Assembly (NCBI GenBank): GCA_963576565.1
Contig: OY755044.1
Span: forward strand, 54,345,783-54,409,782
Length of the DNA: 64,000 bases
From: Aspidapion aeneum
Lineage: Eukaryota; Arthropoda; Insecta; Coleoptera; Brentidae
Direction of reading: 5' to 3'
A program made the position numbers and the translations under genes. Of this stretch, positions 29,219 to 38,480 are shown in pieces (position 1 is the stretch's first letter; every line of letters begins with the position of its first letter). The notes under the pieces were generated by a model. The model saw only the letters and a program-made list of their open reading frames with translations, searched no databases and was not told where the DNA came from.

Positions 29219-29893
29219 TATTCCTGTTATTTTTTGGATTTTTGTTTTATTTAGTAAAAAAGGGATTTTTTTTATTAAAAGGGCAGCGAAATAAAAAAAT
29301 CCGAGCACCCCTTATTGCATACTTGGTGTGCCAAAAAAAAATCCAGGATGTATTCAAAAATTATCCCTGAAATCAAAGCCATATTGGCCAAACCAAGAAG
29401 AAAAACCCAAATACCAGCGACAGACAATACTAACAGATCATAATTCTTACAAATTATTATTTTTTATAATTAACAGACAAAGACAAACCTACCTACTAAC
29501 AAATTATTGACGCATATACATACCTACAAAGAACCAACAAAAATTTGCTGACTTAACACATACCAATAATGAACCTACTACCTGGATCGAGTATGCCGTG
29601 CGATGCCTGATTCCAAGCCAGCACCTACGTGATACGACGGGCCGCAACATCAAGCAAATCAGTACAGCAGCAAGTTGAGATGGAACAACGAAAGGTTCAC
29701 TTTCTTTGTGCCAAAGTCGGATCTAGTAGACGATGGCACAAAGGAAGAAGCCTACGCCACATTTGATAAGAAAACGGGAAGAAGTCTGGAGAATCCTAGG
29801 TGACCATGCCTGCAGTCGCTCCAGCATCAAGCCATCCTGCACGAGAGAAATTTAGTCTTATCCGGCTGCAGGGACACCCGCAGCATTCAAAGG
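29219..29893 (+). other. Interior of the gene-less element with a coding-like remnant
   Basis: The stretch 29560-29893 is markedly GC-richer than its surroundings. It holds short open stretches (TTWIEYAVRCLIPSQHL, NERFTFFVPKSDLVDDG, KEEAYATFDKKTGRSLENP) broken by one stop and one shift. I do not recognise a family. It ends in a strong hairpin GCTGC-A-GGG-ACA-CCC-GCAGC (29865-29884) and a donor-like CAG|GTATTAG (29895). Confidence 0.35.
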
Positions 29894-30743
29894 TCAGGTA
29901 TTAGTTTCCATTAATATTAATTATTACTCTCTAATTTATGTGTCAATACCTCGGTTTTCTTTATTACCTGTACTGTCAATTTTTTTGTTCATAAAATTAG
30001 TAAATTTAACTAAAATCGGTGAAATGATTATGAGATATGAATTTGAATGAAATTTATAATGAAAGACACTGTCGTGAAAAGACAGTGGTTTAAAAAGTAC
30101 TAATTTTTTCCAATACATTTTTGTTTTTTGTTTCACTTTAAAAAAAGTCATTTTTATTAATATTTTGTTTATATTATCAAGGTAACAAAGAAATAGTAGA
30201 TAAAAAAAAGCACAATCCTAAAAAATTATGTTGTTTGGGCAATAGGATTATTAATATGATACATGCAGTTTATTATGTTTTGCTGAATTTTCAAATTGCA
30301 TAAGTACATGACCTGGGGTTATTAATGTTTATAAACTTTTCTTTAGTTTTGCGGAAATTTTTGGAACAATTATTATTTTTAAACACCTATTCAAAATATG
30401 AGCTTTTTTTACTGACTGGAGTGAATAATTGAATTTACATTTTTACAGTTCTTACTCATTCTTTTTTTTTTTGTAAAATATTCCAAATAAGTTGCGCGCT
30501 TGTTTAGTTTAGGAGATTTAGAACTTTTTAACAATTTTACTTTTGGTGTTGGATAATATTCCAGAGGGAATAAATATATTTCAAAAATATTTTCAGGATA
30601 GTTTAATTTTTTTTTTTTAAATTTGGATTTAAAAATCTAAGTTAAACACGGTAAAGTACCCAACAGTCAACTTATTATATGATTTATTTGTTGATAATTT
30701 TTGCGTCCAAATAGATAAAAAGGGATAATTGCGTATAAAATGA

Positions 30744-31205
30744 TTTGCCTAAAAAGGCGAAATGAGCACCAAAAAGGTGCTATGCAGATCTCAAACGTGA
30801 AAGTAGCATTCCGAAAGGCGAGCCAAAAGGCCATAATGCGAGCTTCTAAAAGAGTTTGAGACTGTAAGTTTATTTTAATACTGTAAAAAGTACAGTTTAT
30901 TAAGGGCATCAAGGAATGCCTAAAGCGAGATGGAAAAAAAATTAATGGGGCACAGTAGCTCCAATAAATGGTATATTATATATTATGCCATAAACGTTGT
31001 ATGGATAAGCTCATGTAAAGAGTTTAAAAAAAGGCACAGTTGTCTAAATAAAATTGAGGTATTAAAGGGCGCATAGGGATAAAAGATCCCAAATAATGAG
31101 TTGAAGAGTACTTATCGAAATGTTTAACAAGAAATTGATAAAGCAATAATTTTTCATACTCCTTGAGTTTTCTGAAAGTGGCATTTTAAACTGATCCTGA
31201 AAGCA
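30744..31205 (+). ncRNA. Candidate structured RNA: hairpin-dense region with A-rich loops
   Basis: At least ten hairpins in 460 nt: GCCT-AAAA-AGGC (30747-30758), AGCACC-AAAAA-GGTGCT (30765-30781), a long-range stem TCTCAAAC/GTTTGAGA (30789-30796/30854-30861) enclosing GCATT/AATGC (30806-30810/30835-30839), CC-GAAA-GG and GCC-AAAA-GGC (30811-30831), ACTGTA-AAAAG-TACAGT (30880-30896), GGCAT/ATGCC (30905-30920), CCATA/TATGG (about 30988), GGGAT-AAAAG-ATCCC (31076-31090) and CCTG-AAAG-CAGG (about 31195). Loops are purine on the plus strand, which favours a plus-strand RNA, the sense of the element. No known RNA family was recognised. Confidence 0.4.
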
Positions 31206-31356
31206 GGCCATAACATAAAGTAAATAAGAAAAAATAAGATGACACAGAAAAAAATAGTTTTGCGCAAATATATCACGAATTTTTTGTAATTAGATATTAA
31301 GTTACTATAAGTTCGATGATCATCAAACTGCCGTATAATTTTTTTTAAATTTTAGC

Positions 31357-31631
31357 ACAATAAGCAACAGGGACCAGGCATCATGATGGAGAGGAGATCA
31401 CCACCCTACCGGAATCCCTAAGATATTTGGCCAAATAAATCTAACATCCATAGACAGAGGATCCGGAACTGGAGGTTTCTTCGCCATGCAGATGTCCATT
31501 GTTCAGGTTTTCATGTGGAATTCGCAGAAATACTATGTATATAGGGTAACTTTAAAAGATAGGATTAGAAGGTTTTTTCTTTGTAACTGTGGGTTAGGGC
31601 TGGAGGGCCAACGCTTTTCGAGCGCGGGGCG
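31357..31631 (+). other. 3' interior of the gene-less element up to its right LTR
   Basis: It follows an acceptor-like tract (T-run then TTTTAG at about 31356). It contains the small frame MQMSIVQVFMWNSQKYYVYRV from 31486, which I do not recognise. Just before the LTR, GGGCTGGAGGGCC and GAGCGCGGGGCG are purine-rich enough to be a poor PPT. Confidence 0.3.
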
Positions 31632-32300
31632 TGTCACACAGATCATAATTAAACTATCCCAAAGTGATACATTTATCTAAACAAAACAGATGCACTTCGT
31701 ATTAATTTAATTATTGGGATCCATATAAATTAAAGGCGTACATCTATTATTATAAAATACCAAGTTATTGGCAATAATAATAATTTTGGTACCTATCGAA
31801 AACCATCGTCACTAGCAATATTGCTGAATTTGCAATAATTTAATATAAAAGGCGTTGTAACACACCATACAAATGACCAGTACCCGGGGTCCACTCCTAA
31901 CTAAGCGTTCGTAACCAGTTTCTGGACGTCCTGCTGAGCTTCGTAACCAGTTTCTGGACGTCGTCTCATTTGCCCCTTAAATAAGCGTTCGTAACCAGTT
32001 TCTGGACGTCCGCTGAGCTTCGTAACCAGTTTCTGGACGTCGTCTCTTTTTTTAACCCTGAACCTGTGGTCCTGTGTACTGCGTCCCCCGAGTCCTACCC
32101 GGCATAATTCACAGTAAGGCCCTAATGGCCGTATTTATGGTTCTCCATATTTTTTTTGGGTAGGTTAGCGTAGGCTATAATTTCTGTCGATTTATCCGCT
32201 GTATAATTATAAACGAAATATATGTATTAAACTTCCCCAGTTTCCGATAATTTTCTACGCCCCCGTACTAAAGACCCTTAGGTCTATTTTTCTCTGTGAC
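31632..32300 (+). repeat. Right LTR of the gene-less element, intact
   Basis: 669-670 bp, TGTCACACAG...CTCTGTGAC(A), TATA box 31844-31851, four hairpin minisatellite units. Around 32259-32275 it shows CGCCCCCGTACTAAAG, the empty counterpart of the BEL-2 insertion site. Confidence 0.9.
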
Positions 32301-33420
32301 AATATCATATTTTCGTCTTGTCGCAATCAGAGCCTCAATTTCTCCGTTTTTATTCCTTATGGAACGCACATTTGCGTAAAACAATGATAGGGTCTGCGGC
32401 TCTCGGCAGGTTTGTTGCCCCACACTTTGGATTCTGGTTTTAGGCTCAATTAGAAAAAATTTACGGCTTCTTGAAGACATGTTCTATGCTTTTCAAAGTT
32501 AAACCTCTTTATGCCAACAGATTGTGGCCAAAAATTTGCCTTTTAAATTTCATCCTTTCGAGCAAATGGCGCGACAACCACAAACATTTTAACTTGTTTG
32601 GGTCACTTGGTAACTCTTTGACAGCAATATGTTCATTCTGAAAGCCCGGTTTTCCCTTTATGTAATCCAGCACCATTTCCTTTGTAGTTTGTCGTTTTAC
32701 TCGATTAATATATAGCCAGGCACTTCTTTGACCTCCTGAGAAGCCAGTTGTGTCATTTTCGGTTCAGTTTCCTAATCGTTTTTTGTATTGCTGTTGTTTA
32801 CGTCTTTGATGCGGTTGTTTTTTATATTCTCCCAATTCTTCTATCTGGTTATCGGGAGGTTTTGCCCAGCTGGCCATACCGGTAGCCAGTTCGTAGACTG
32901 TGGTCTGCGGCCTATTTTGGGCATTGGCAATAGATGACAATGTTGTTTGAAATGTTCCTCCTTGATATCTTCCCCCTTGATTTGGGTGTGGTGTAAAAGT
33001 CTGTTTTGACATTTCGGAGTTTCCTGCCAGTTTCGGGCTCCCCATTGGTGAGTTGGTCTTTTTGGTGGTCATTTTATGATCCATTTTCTTTTCCAGAAGC
33101 TGCAGGGACTCTTTAGTAGCTCTTTTATATCCAACATTTGCTGCCATCGTCAAGCCTCATAAAGTTTTCTTCTTTTTGTGAGTTTTCTGTTTTCGTCTTT
33201 CCTGTGGTTTCTTTGGTGTTTCTTTTTTAACTTTTCTCCTCCTCCTGTCTGATTTTAAGATCGGTTTTAAATTGTTCAGTTACAGTTTTTAGTGAAATAT
33301 TTAGTTCTTTTTTCGCTTTTTGCTCTTTTTCTAATTCGGTTTTTAATTGGTCTAATTCTTTCATCGCCCAAGTAACATTGTTACCACTCAAGGTCTTATT
33401 AATTTGGTTCCGAGGTTATT
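32301..33420 (-). pseudogene. LINE ORF1 remnants and endonuclease N-terminus
   Basis: Minus strand. From about 33395 a lysine/glutamate-rich coiled coil (MKELDQLKTELEKEQKAKKEL) suggests the start of ORF1. A low-complexity middle follows (ATG 33153). The block TENDTTGFSGGQRSAWLYINRV, VLDYIKGKPGF and VKELPSDPNKLKC (about 32765-32610) resembles the C-terminal domain of CR1/jockey-type ORF1 proteins. The endonuclease begins LSLFYANVRSIRNKNGEIEAL at 32375 and breaks at DIV, where the gene-less LTR element inserted. Several frameshifts. Confidence 0.75.
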
Positions 33421-33599
33421 TAGAGGGTGGTTCTATTATGGTTTTTAGGATCAATTTGCCTACATAAAGTTAATTTATATTGCCAATTACCTAAACAGGT
33501 GTGATACAATCAAAAAGTGATTTATAAAGGGAGTATAATAAAACTGATATATTCCTTCTGTTCCTTTTAGATACTTTTGGTTTTATTGATTTCTGATTT
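33421..33599. other. Spacer right of the LINE, no gene seen
   Basis: AT-rich sequence without recognisable features; the 5' end of the LINE may lie within it. Confidence 0.3.
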
Positions 33600-33935
33600 A
33601 TAAAGATGGTCTGAAACCATTTTACCCAAAGTTTTTAAAAAGAAATAAATATAAACTTTGGTCATTTAGTTTTTTTATTACTTTAGGTCATAACAAAAGT
33701 GTTTTATAATAGGGCTAAAAGGTTACCTTATATCCTTTTGTTTTTATAGTTACCAGTAGTTTAATAGTAAATATATAGGCGGCCATATAGAATCTAGTTT
33801 CCTTAAGCTTTTTAAGAGTGGTAAATATAAACTTTAGACTTTTGGTTTTTGCCATTACTTTTAGACATTTTAAAAAGGTTTTATAGGAAGGCCTAAAGGT
33901 AAACATAATTCTTTTATATTTATAGTTACCCATAG
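33600..33935. repeat. About 174-bp tandem duplication
   Basis: AAATATAAACTTTNG, CATTACTTT(A)GG/GACAT, GTTTTATA and the ending TATAGTTACC(A/C) occur twice, around 33648-33755 and 33822-33930. Diverged copies, no coding signal. Confidence 0.6.
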
Positions 33936-35520
33936 CTGCAAATTAAATATTATTTCCCTCCAACCTGCAGGCACAACGGATATGATTGCACTGGTCCTCT
34001 TGATTGTGTGCAAATTGCACGATAAAAAACATATAAAAGTGTTGAATTATACGCTTTTAACACAACACTTTAAAAACAAATACAAACAATTTAAGTGAGG
34101 TTATGTTGACTGTTTACTTTTTTATTGGTTTCATAAGGGCACTCAAAAATCCTTGATGCGATAGAGTAACAAATAAAACCAAGTGACCACTATAAAACAA
34201 TAATGGCGTATATGAAATTATTTAAAACAGATTGTAAACAGAACATATTTATCTAGTCGTTTTAGCAGTGTTTTTTAACAATAATTTTACTTTTTTTTAA
34301 TAATTTTTTGTTTTGTTATTTTTATTTTGATTTATGTAAACCAAACAGACTTTTTTAATGGTGAATAGTATAAATTATTTTTTTTATTTTAAATATTTGT
34401 TATTTTGTTATCAAAAAACGAATAAAAAGCATTTTTGAGCTGGCGCGCTTGTTTTGAGAGCTTTTCAGATACGATTTTATCAGAAAAATAAGTCTGGCAG
34501 GCAATTTGATGATCAACAAAACGACAAACTCCTCATATATAGGTATATTTTTATGTGATAAAATAATTTTGGGACTCTGACATTTTTGGCAATTTTGTGA
34601 CCTAAATTATTTTATATAGCCATTGTGAATCTAAAATATCGCTAAAGCTTTTATAGGAAAAATTCTTTACTCTAAAGGTATTATGGTATTCAACGGAATC
34701 GCCAGGATACCAAATTACCAAATTTAGTTTTATAATAGGATAGAGGACGTTTCTGAGTTGCTTTTAGAACCTGGCATAATAGCTTTAGGCTCTAAAAGGT
34801 TCTATACTGGTGGAACCGCTAGAGGGCGAAGCTAGAGTTTATTTCTTATGGTTTTATAGTGAGTTTAATACATAGGTTGCCACCACCAATTGGGAAGTCC
34901 CATTTAGGAGGGTATATAAGGGTAATGGGAACGTGCTAGCGACCAAACATTGAAACTAATGGTTTTAAGGAAAGGCGCTGGCAGCCCTTTAGTTTCTGCT
35001 ATAAATAAAGAAATGTTACTTGGGCGGTTTAGTGAAACCCTGTTCAACTTGTTTTTCCCGGCATTTTAGGCTGCAGATAACGGTTTTGGAATCAATTTGT
35101 ATTCCCTGTTTTTAGTCCCATTCATAGCAGCTATTTTTCGTTAAAATCAAAAGTTTTCTTCTTAAATTTCTGGCTTTTCTTACCAAATGCCGTAGTTTTC
35201 ACTACTTCGGAGTAAAGCTGAACTTCTTTCACATCGGATTTAGCACTTTTAAGAATATTAGATTGTTAGATTGTTTGTTTTTATAGAATTTACTAAAAAC
35301 TTTGTTTTACAGTGTATTTCTTCAAAAGGACCCGGAGAAAAATAATTTAGAGAATACCCCGAAATTATAGAGAACGAAATGGTAGAAAAGTTTTTAAGGA
35401 AATTTAAATAATCGTAAAAATCAAAATTGATAAAAAGAAAAATCTTTCTTTGAATTTATAGAAAAAAAAATGGTGGTGGCCAGGAGTTCCTAGAGACCCT
35501 AGATTATATACTAGAGGAGA
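33936..35520. other. Non-coding stretch, possible solo promoter
   Basis: No gene recognised. Around 34910-34975 a GC-richer block contains TATATAAGGG followed by GTGCTAGCGACC, which could be the promoter part of a decayed LTR. No matching second copy was found in the window. Confidence 0.3.
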
Positions 35521-35525
35521 TCCAC

Positions 35526-35760
35526 GATATAATACAATACAATACTTCATTGCCAAATGATTTCACAAGAAATATTGACATTTTCAAAGCAAAAGGTTCA
35601 AAAAGTTTGAGTGCCCTTAGATGTTAATCTTACTTAATGTAGTTATACCTATAATATCAGACAAAGAATGACATTTTATTTATTACTATATACATGATAT
35701 ATGTATAATATTTCAAATAATACTAACACACGTGGAATTTCGTACCCGTGAATTTAAAAA
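35526..35760 (-). repeat. Non-LTR-type 3' end with (ATTGT)n tail
   Basis: Plus-strand TAATACAATACAATACTTCATTGCC reads on the minus strand as ...GGCAATGAAG followed by an ATTGT pentamer tail. This is the same architecture as the insertion at 5846 (AATAAAG then AATTG pentamers). The rest is AT-rich and non-coding. Confidence 0.4.
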
Positions 35761-35890
35761 TCAAACAAGTTTCGTAGCTAATCGGGTAAAAAGGAGTTTT
35801 TGTTTCTCTCATATATTTTTCCGTGGGTAGCTTGAAAGCTTAACCTCACGGGGATCCAAGATCTAATGGACACCTAATAAGTGTTGACAG

Positions 35891-36455
35891 CAGCGTTGCC
35901 ACCCTCGACCCTGAGGTCTTCGGTAGAAGGCTTCGAGAAAAATCGGTAGATTTTTTAGTCACTTAGCAAGCAGTACTGGAGAACTATCGATAGTTGGGAT
36001 TGATTTTGTAAGTTTTTACTGACAAAATACCAAAATTAAGAATTAAATTAAAAAAATAGGTAGATAATATTATACGTAAAAATCGTGTGAGCAGTAATTT
36101 TCTGGGAACCATTCAATTTACTGGCAAGTAACCTCAGGGGATTCACAATGATTATCTTTAATGTCGCTTGCGGCTGGCGGCTGAGTATATCGCAAAATCC
36201 AAGAGATGGCGCCATAAATACACTTTTAAAGACAATGGCTTGAAATAAATTTTTTATTCTACAAAGGATCTTACATAAAAAGAATATTTAATTTATGGTG
36301 TTTATTGTTTATTTAATCGCGATCACGAGGCGTATCAAAAAAAAAAGTTTTTATCGAAAAAAAAATCGGTAGAAAATTATGGTAATTCGGTATATAGTAA
36401 AGTAAAAGGTTAAATCGGTAGATCTACCGAAAAATCGGTAGAGGTGGCAACGCTG
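35891..36455. mobile_element. hAT-type MITE, 565 bp, with 8-bp TSD
   Basis: Terminal inverted repeats begin CAGCGTTGCCACC at both ends (35891 and, reversed, 36455; 13 bp perfect, then diverging). The flanks carry an 8-bp target-site duplication GTTGACAG (35883-35890 and 36456-36463). Internal TCGGTAGA words near both ends form subterminal repeats. Eight-bp duplications and a CAG start are hallmarks of the hAT superfamily. There is no transposase frame, so it is non-autonomous. Confidence 0.92.
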
Positions 36456-36739
36456 GTTGACAGTTAACTGTTTCGTCCTTATGGGACTCCTCAGAACACT
36501 GCTTGGTCAATGTGACAATTCTTGCGAAGTTAATCAGACGGTTTTGTCTCTAATTATAAGTAAATAGTGAGAAAACTATCGCAAGAAGCGCCATCTACCG
36601 AGATACGAGAGAAACAAAAAACAAAAGTAGATATCGATCAATGAAAAGATCGAATACAAATAAAAGAAAACAAACTATAGTCCGTGACCTACGACAGCTC
36701 TTCTGTCTTTCAGGCCGGATCAACGCATATTGCATTTTT

Positions 36740-37275
36740 ACCCGTCATTAAGACACGTGAGATTTTTTTGACTCATTGATCTTTGGATTGACTGTTGCCA
36801 TTCTAGTTTCGGACGCCCTCTTTTTCTGCGCCCTATTGGTTGCCATTCTAGGACCTGCTTTGGTAATCTTTCGTCGTTCATCCGCTGTACATGGCCGTAC
36901 CATATCAGTTACCTTTTAGTGATGTCATGTACTGTGATTCTTATTCTTTCTTTTATGATCTTATTTCTTATGTGATCTGTTCTAGATATTCTCATTGATA
37001 TTCTTATTGCATCCATTTCGACACTTTCCATTTTTGTTTTGTATTTTTCTGTTACGCGACAAGTCTCTATTCCATACAACAGCGTGATTTTCACCATTGT
37101 TTCATATATGTTAAATTTTACATTCTTTTTTATCACTCTGTGCCATAAAATACTGTTTAAGAACATAATAAAGACATCCAATAACCTTTTTTGCTTTTAC
37201 TATTCTTTTTTCCAGCTCTTTATAGTCTGTTCCTGTGTTATCAAATGTGACACTCAAGTATACATACCTATAGCA
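36740..37275 (-). pseudogene. RTE-like LINE RT C-terminal fragment
   Basis: Minus strand: VTFDNTGTDYKELEKRI and KAKKVIGCL (37255-37150), IYETMVKITLLYGIETCRVTEKYK (37100-37030), MDAIRISMRISRTDHIRN (about 37010-36960), and after a shift WYGHVQRMND and GRRKRGRPKLEW (36895-36790). These are the thumb and C-terminal words of RTE/BovB-type reverse transcriptases. 5'-truncated, frameshifted and dead. Confidence 0.8.
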
Positions 37276-38398
37276 TGGAGATATTACTTATTTAAGTTTA
37301 CTACCAAGAAATAAAACATACACTATTAATCAAAATAAATGGATAGATGACGGGTCTAATACCTTCCTTACCCTATTACCACACTGTTTTTTAATGAAAT
37401 AAATCAAACTTGTCAACTTGTCAAACACTTTAGGTGAACTCCATGATATCAGCCTTGAAAACAGTTTTTTGTAAATATCTCAAAAATGAAAACTCCTAGA
37501 AAGGTTTTGTTTATAACACAAATTATTAAGAAAAATGTTGTCCACTATATTTCAAAAACTATTGATGCGATGCTCTGTTAAAAAGTTAGCAATTTTCATT
37601 GTCATTAGTATTAATGGATTAGCATTAATGGATTTTGACCTAAATTTAATCAGCTCGTTCGAGTGTCAAGTACTATTTTGCCTAAAAAGTTTATGAAAAT
37701 CGGTTCAGCGGTTTAGAAGTTATCGTGTTACCGACAGACATACACAAGACTTCACAACAATATTGCTAAGATAGGTCAAGATACACCCAAATAACACATT
37801 TTCGGGGTTATCTGAAAAAAAAAATTGTCGAAAATAATATACCTTCTTTAGCCTTTGCTGCGCTGGCTAGGAAGGTAAAAATTACCTTCTGACCGGCGAG
37901 ATAAAATTAGAGTGACTAACCTAATATCGTTGTTTGATTATCAAGCAACGCTAATATCTAGCTTCTATAGTAAAAAAGTAATAATCGAAACTCAGTATTT
38001 GGTCCAGTATACTTCGTTTGCAATAAGCTGCTAATATATTTTTGGCATTGAGAAGATCAGATTTGATATTGTTTCATCATTTCATGAAATTTAAATATTT
38101 TTGATTTTTTGTCATAGCTGCTTATTAGAGATAATTTTGGTGTAAACTTTTTTTTGTAATCTTTCATAACTCCTTTTATGATTTGAAGCCAGAGATTGTG
38201 CATCGCAAAACTCCAACATTATTTTTGATAAGCCACTATTTATTTGCGGTCATTCTTGTTATAAAATATAAACATTAAGGATATTTTCCATTCAGTGTAT
38301 GGGTGTATAACATCTTCCAGTATGGCTTGACATAAAAAGTGATCCATTTTAGTTACAATTTTAAAAATAGGGCCCATTTCATATGATGAAGATTACCA
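37276..38398. other. Non-coding stretch with one strong hairpin
   Basis: No gene. At 37861-37899 the arms CGCTGGCTAGGAAGGTAA and TTACCTTCTGACCGGCG pair over about 17 bp with one bulge and a AAA loop; the inner 8 bp are perfect. Confidence 0.4.
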
Positions 38399-38480
38399 GT
38401 GGCCCACCCAGGAATATGTCTTGGGGGGGGGAGGCCTCTTGGGGGGACCCGAAGCCTCAGAAAGTTGAATTTTAAGCTAT
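38399..38480. repeat. Decayed hAT-like terminus
   Basis: CAGTGGCCCACCCAGGA followed after 10 bp by G9 and G6 runs. This resembles the CAGTGGCGNANCCAGG...GGGGGG ends of some hAT elements; only one end is seen. Confidence 0.35.

Larger units (their letters stand above)
21264..32300 (+). mobile_element. Gene-less LTR element (LARD-like) inserted in the LINE endonuclease
   Basis: Two direct copies of a 670-700 bp sequence that starts TGTCACACAGATC and ends TCTCTGTGAC(A) flank 2.8 kb of non-coding DNA. The target-site duplication is AATAT (21259-21263, 32301-32305), or ATAT if the LTR includes the final A. A PBS-like TGG sequence lies 5 bp after the first copy and a TATA box lies inside each copy. 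The interior has no gag or pol that I recognise, so it would depend on another element's proteins. BEL-2 sits in its first LTR. Removing the element rejoins the LINE endonuclease reading (...RRKYDI | ...LSEH) apart from one base. Confidence 0.85.
4400..33420 (-). mobile_element. Jockey/CR1-like LINE, about 4-5 kb, opened to 29 kb by nested insertions
   Basis: Read on the minus strand, the pieces run in order: ORF1 remnants (33420-32490), endonuclease start (32480-32301), rest of endonuclease and linker (21258-20142), start of RT (6785-6540), RT palm (5845-5200) and the C-terminal part (5140-4411). Reading continuity holds across both large insertions, which themselves have target-site duplications. 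All parts carry frameshifts and stops, so the element is dead. Its host insertion site cannot be seen. Assignment to the jockey/CR1 group rests on the APE-type endonuclease followed by RT. The exact clade is open. Confidence 0.85.

Noticed and set aside
21255..32305. A giant DNA transposon with TIR TTGTCACA and TA duplication (both outer ends read TATTGTCACA)
   Set aside because: The 670-700 bp end sequences are direct repeats with TATA box and PBS-like site, which fits LTRs better. The inverted TGTCAC/GTGACA ends are the usual short LTR terminal symmetry.
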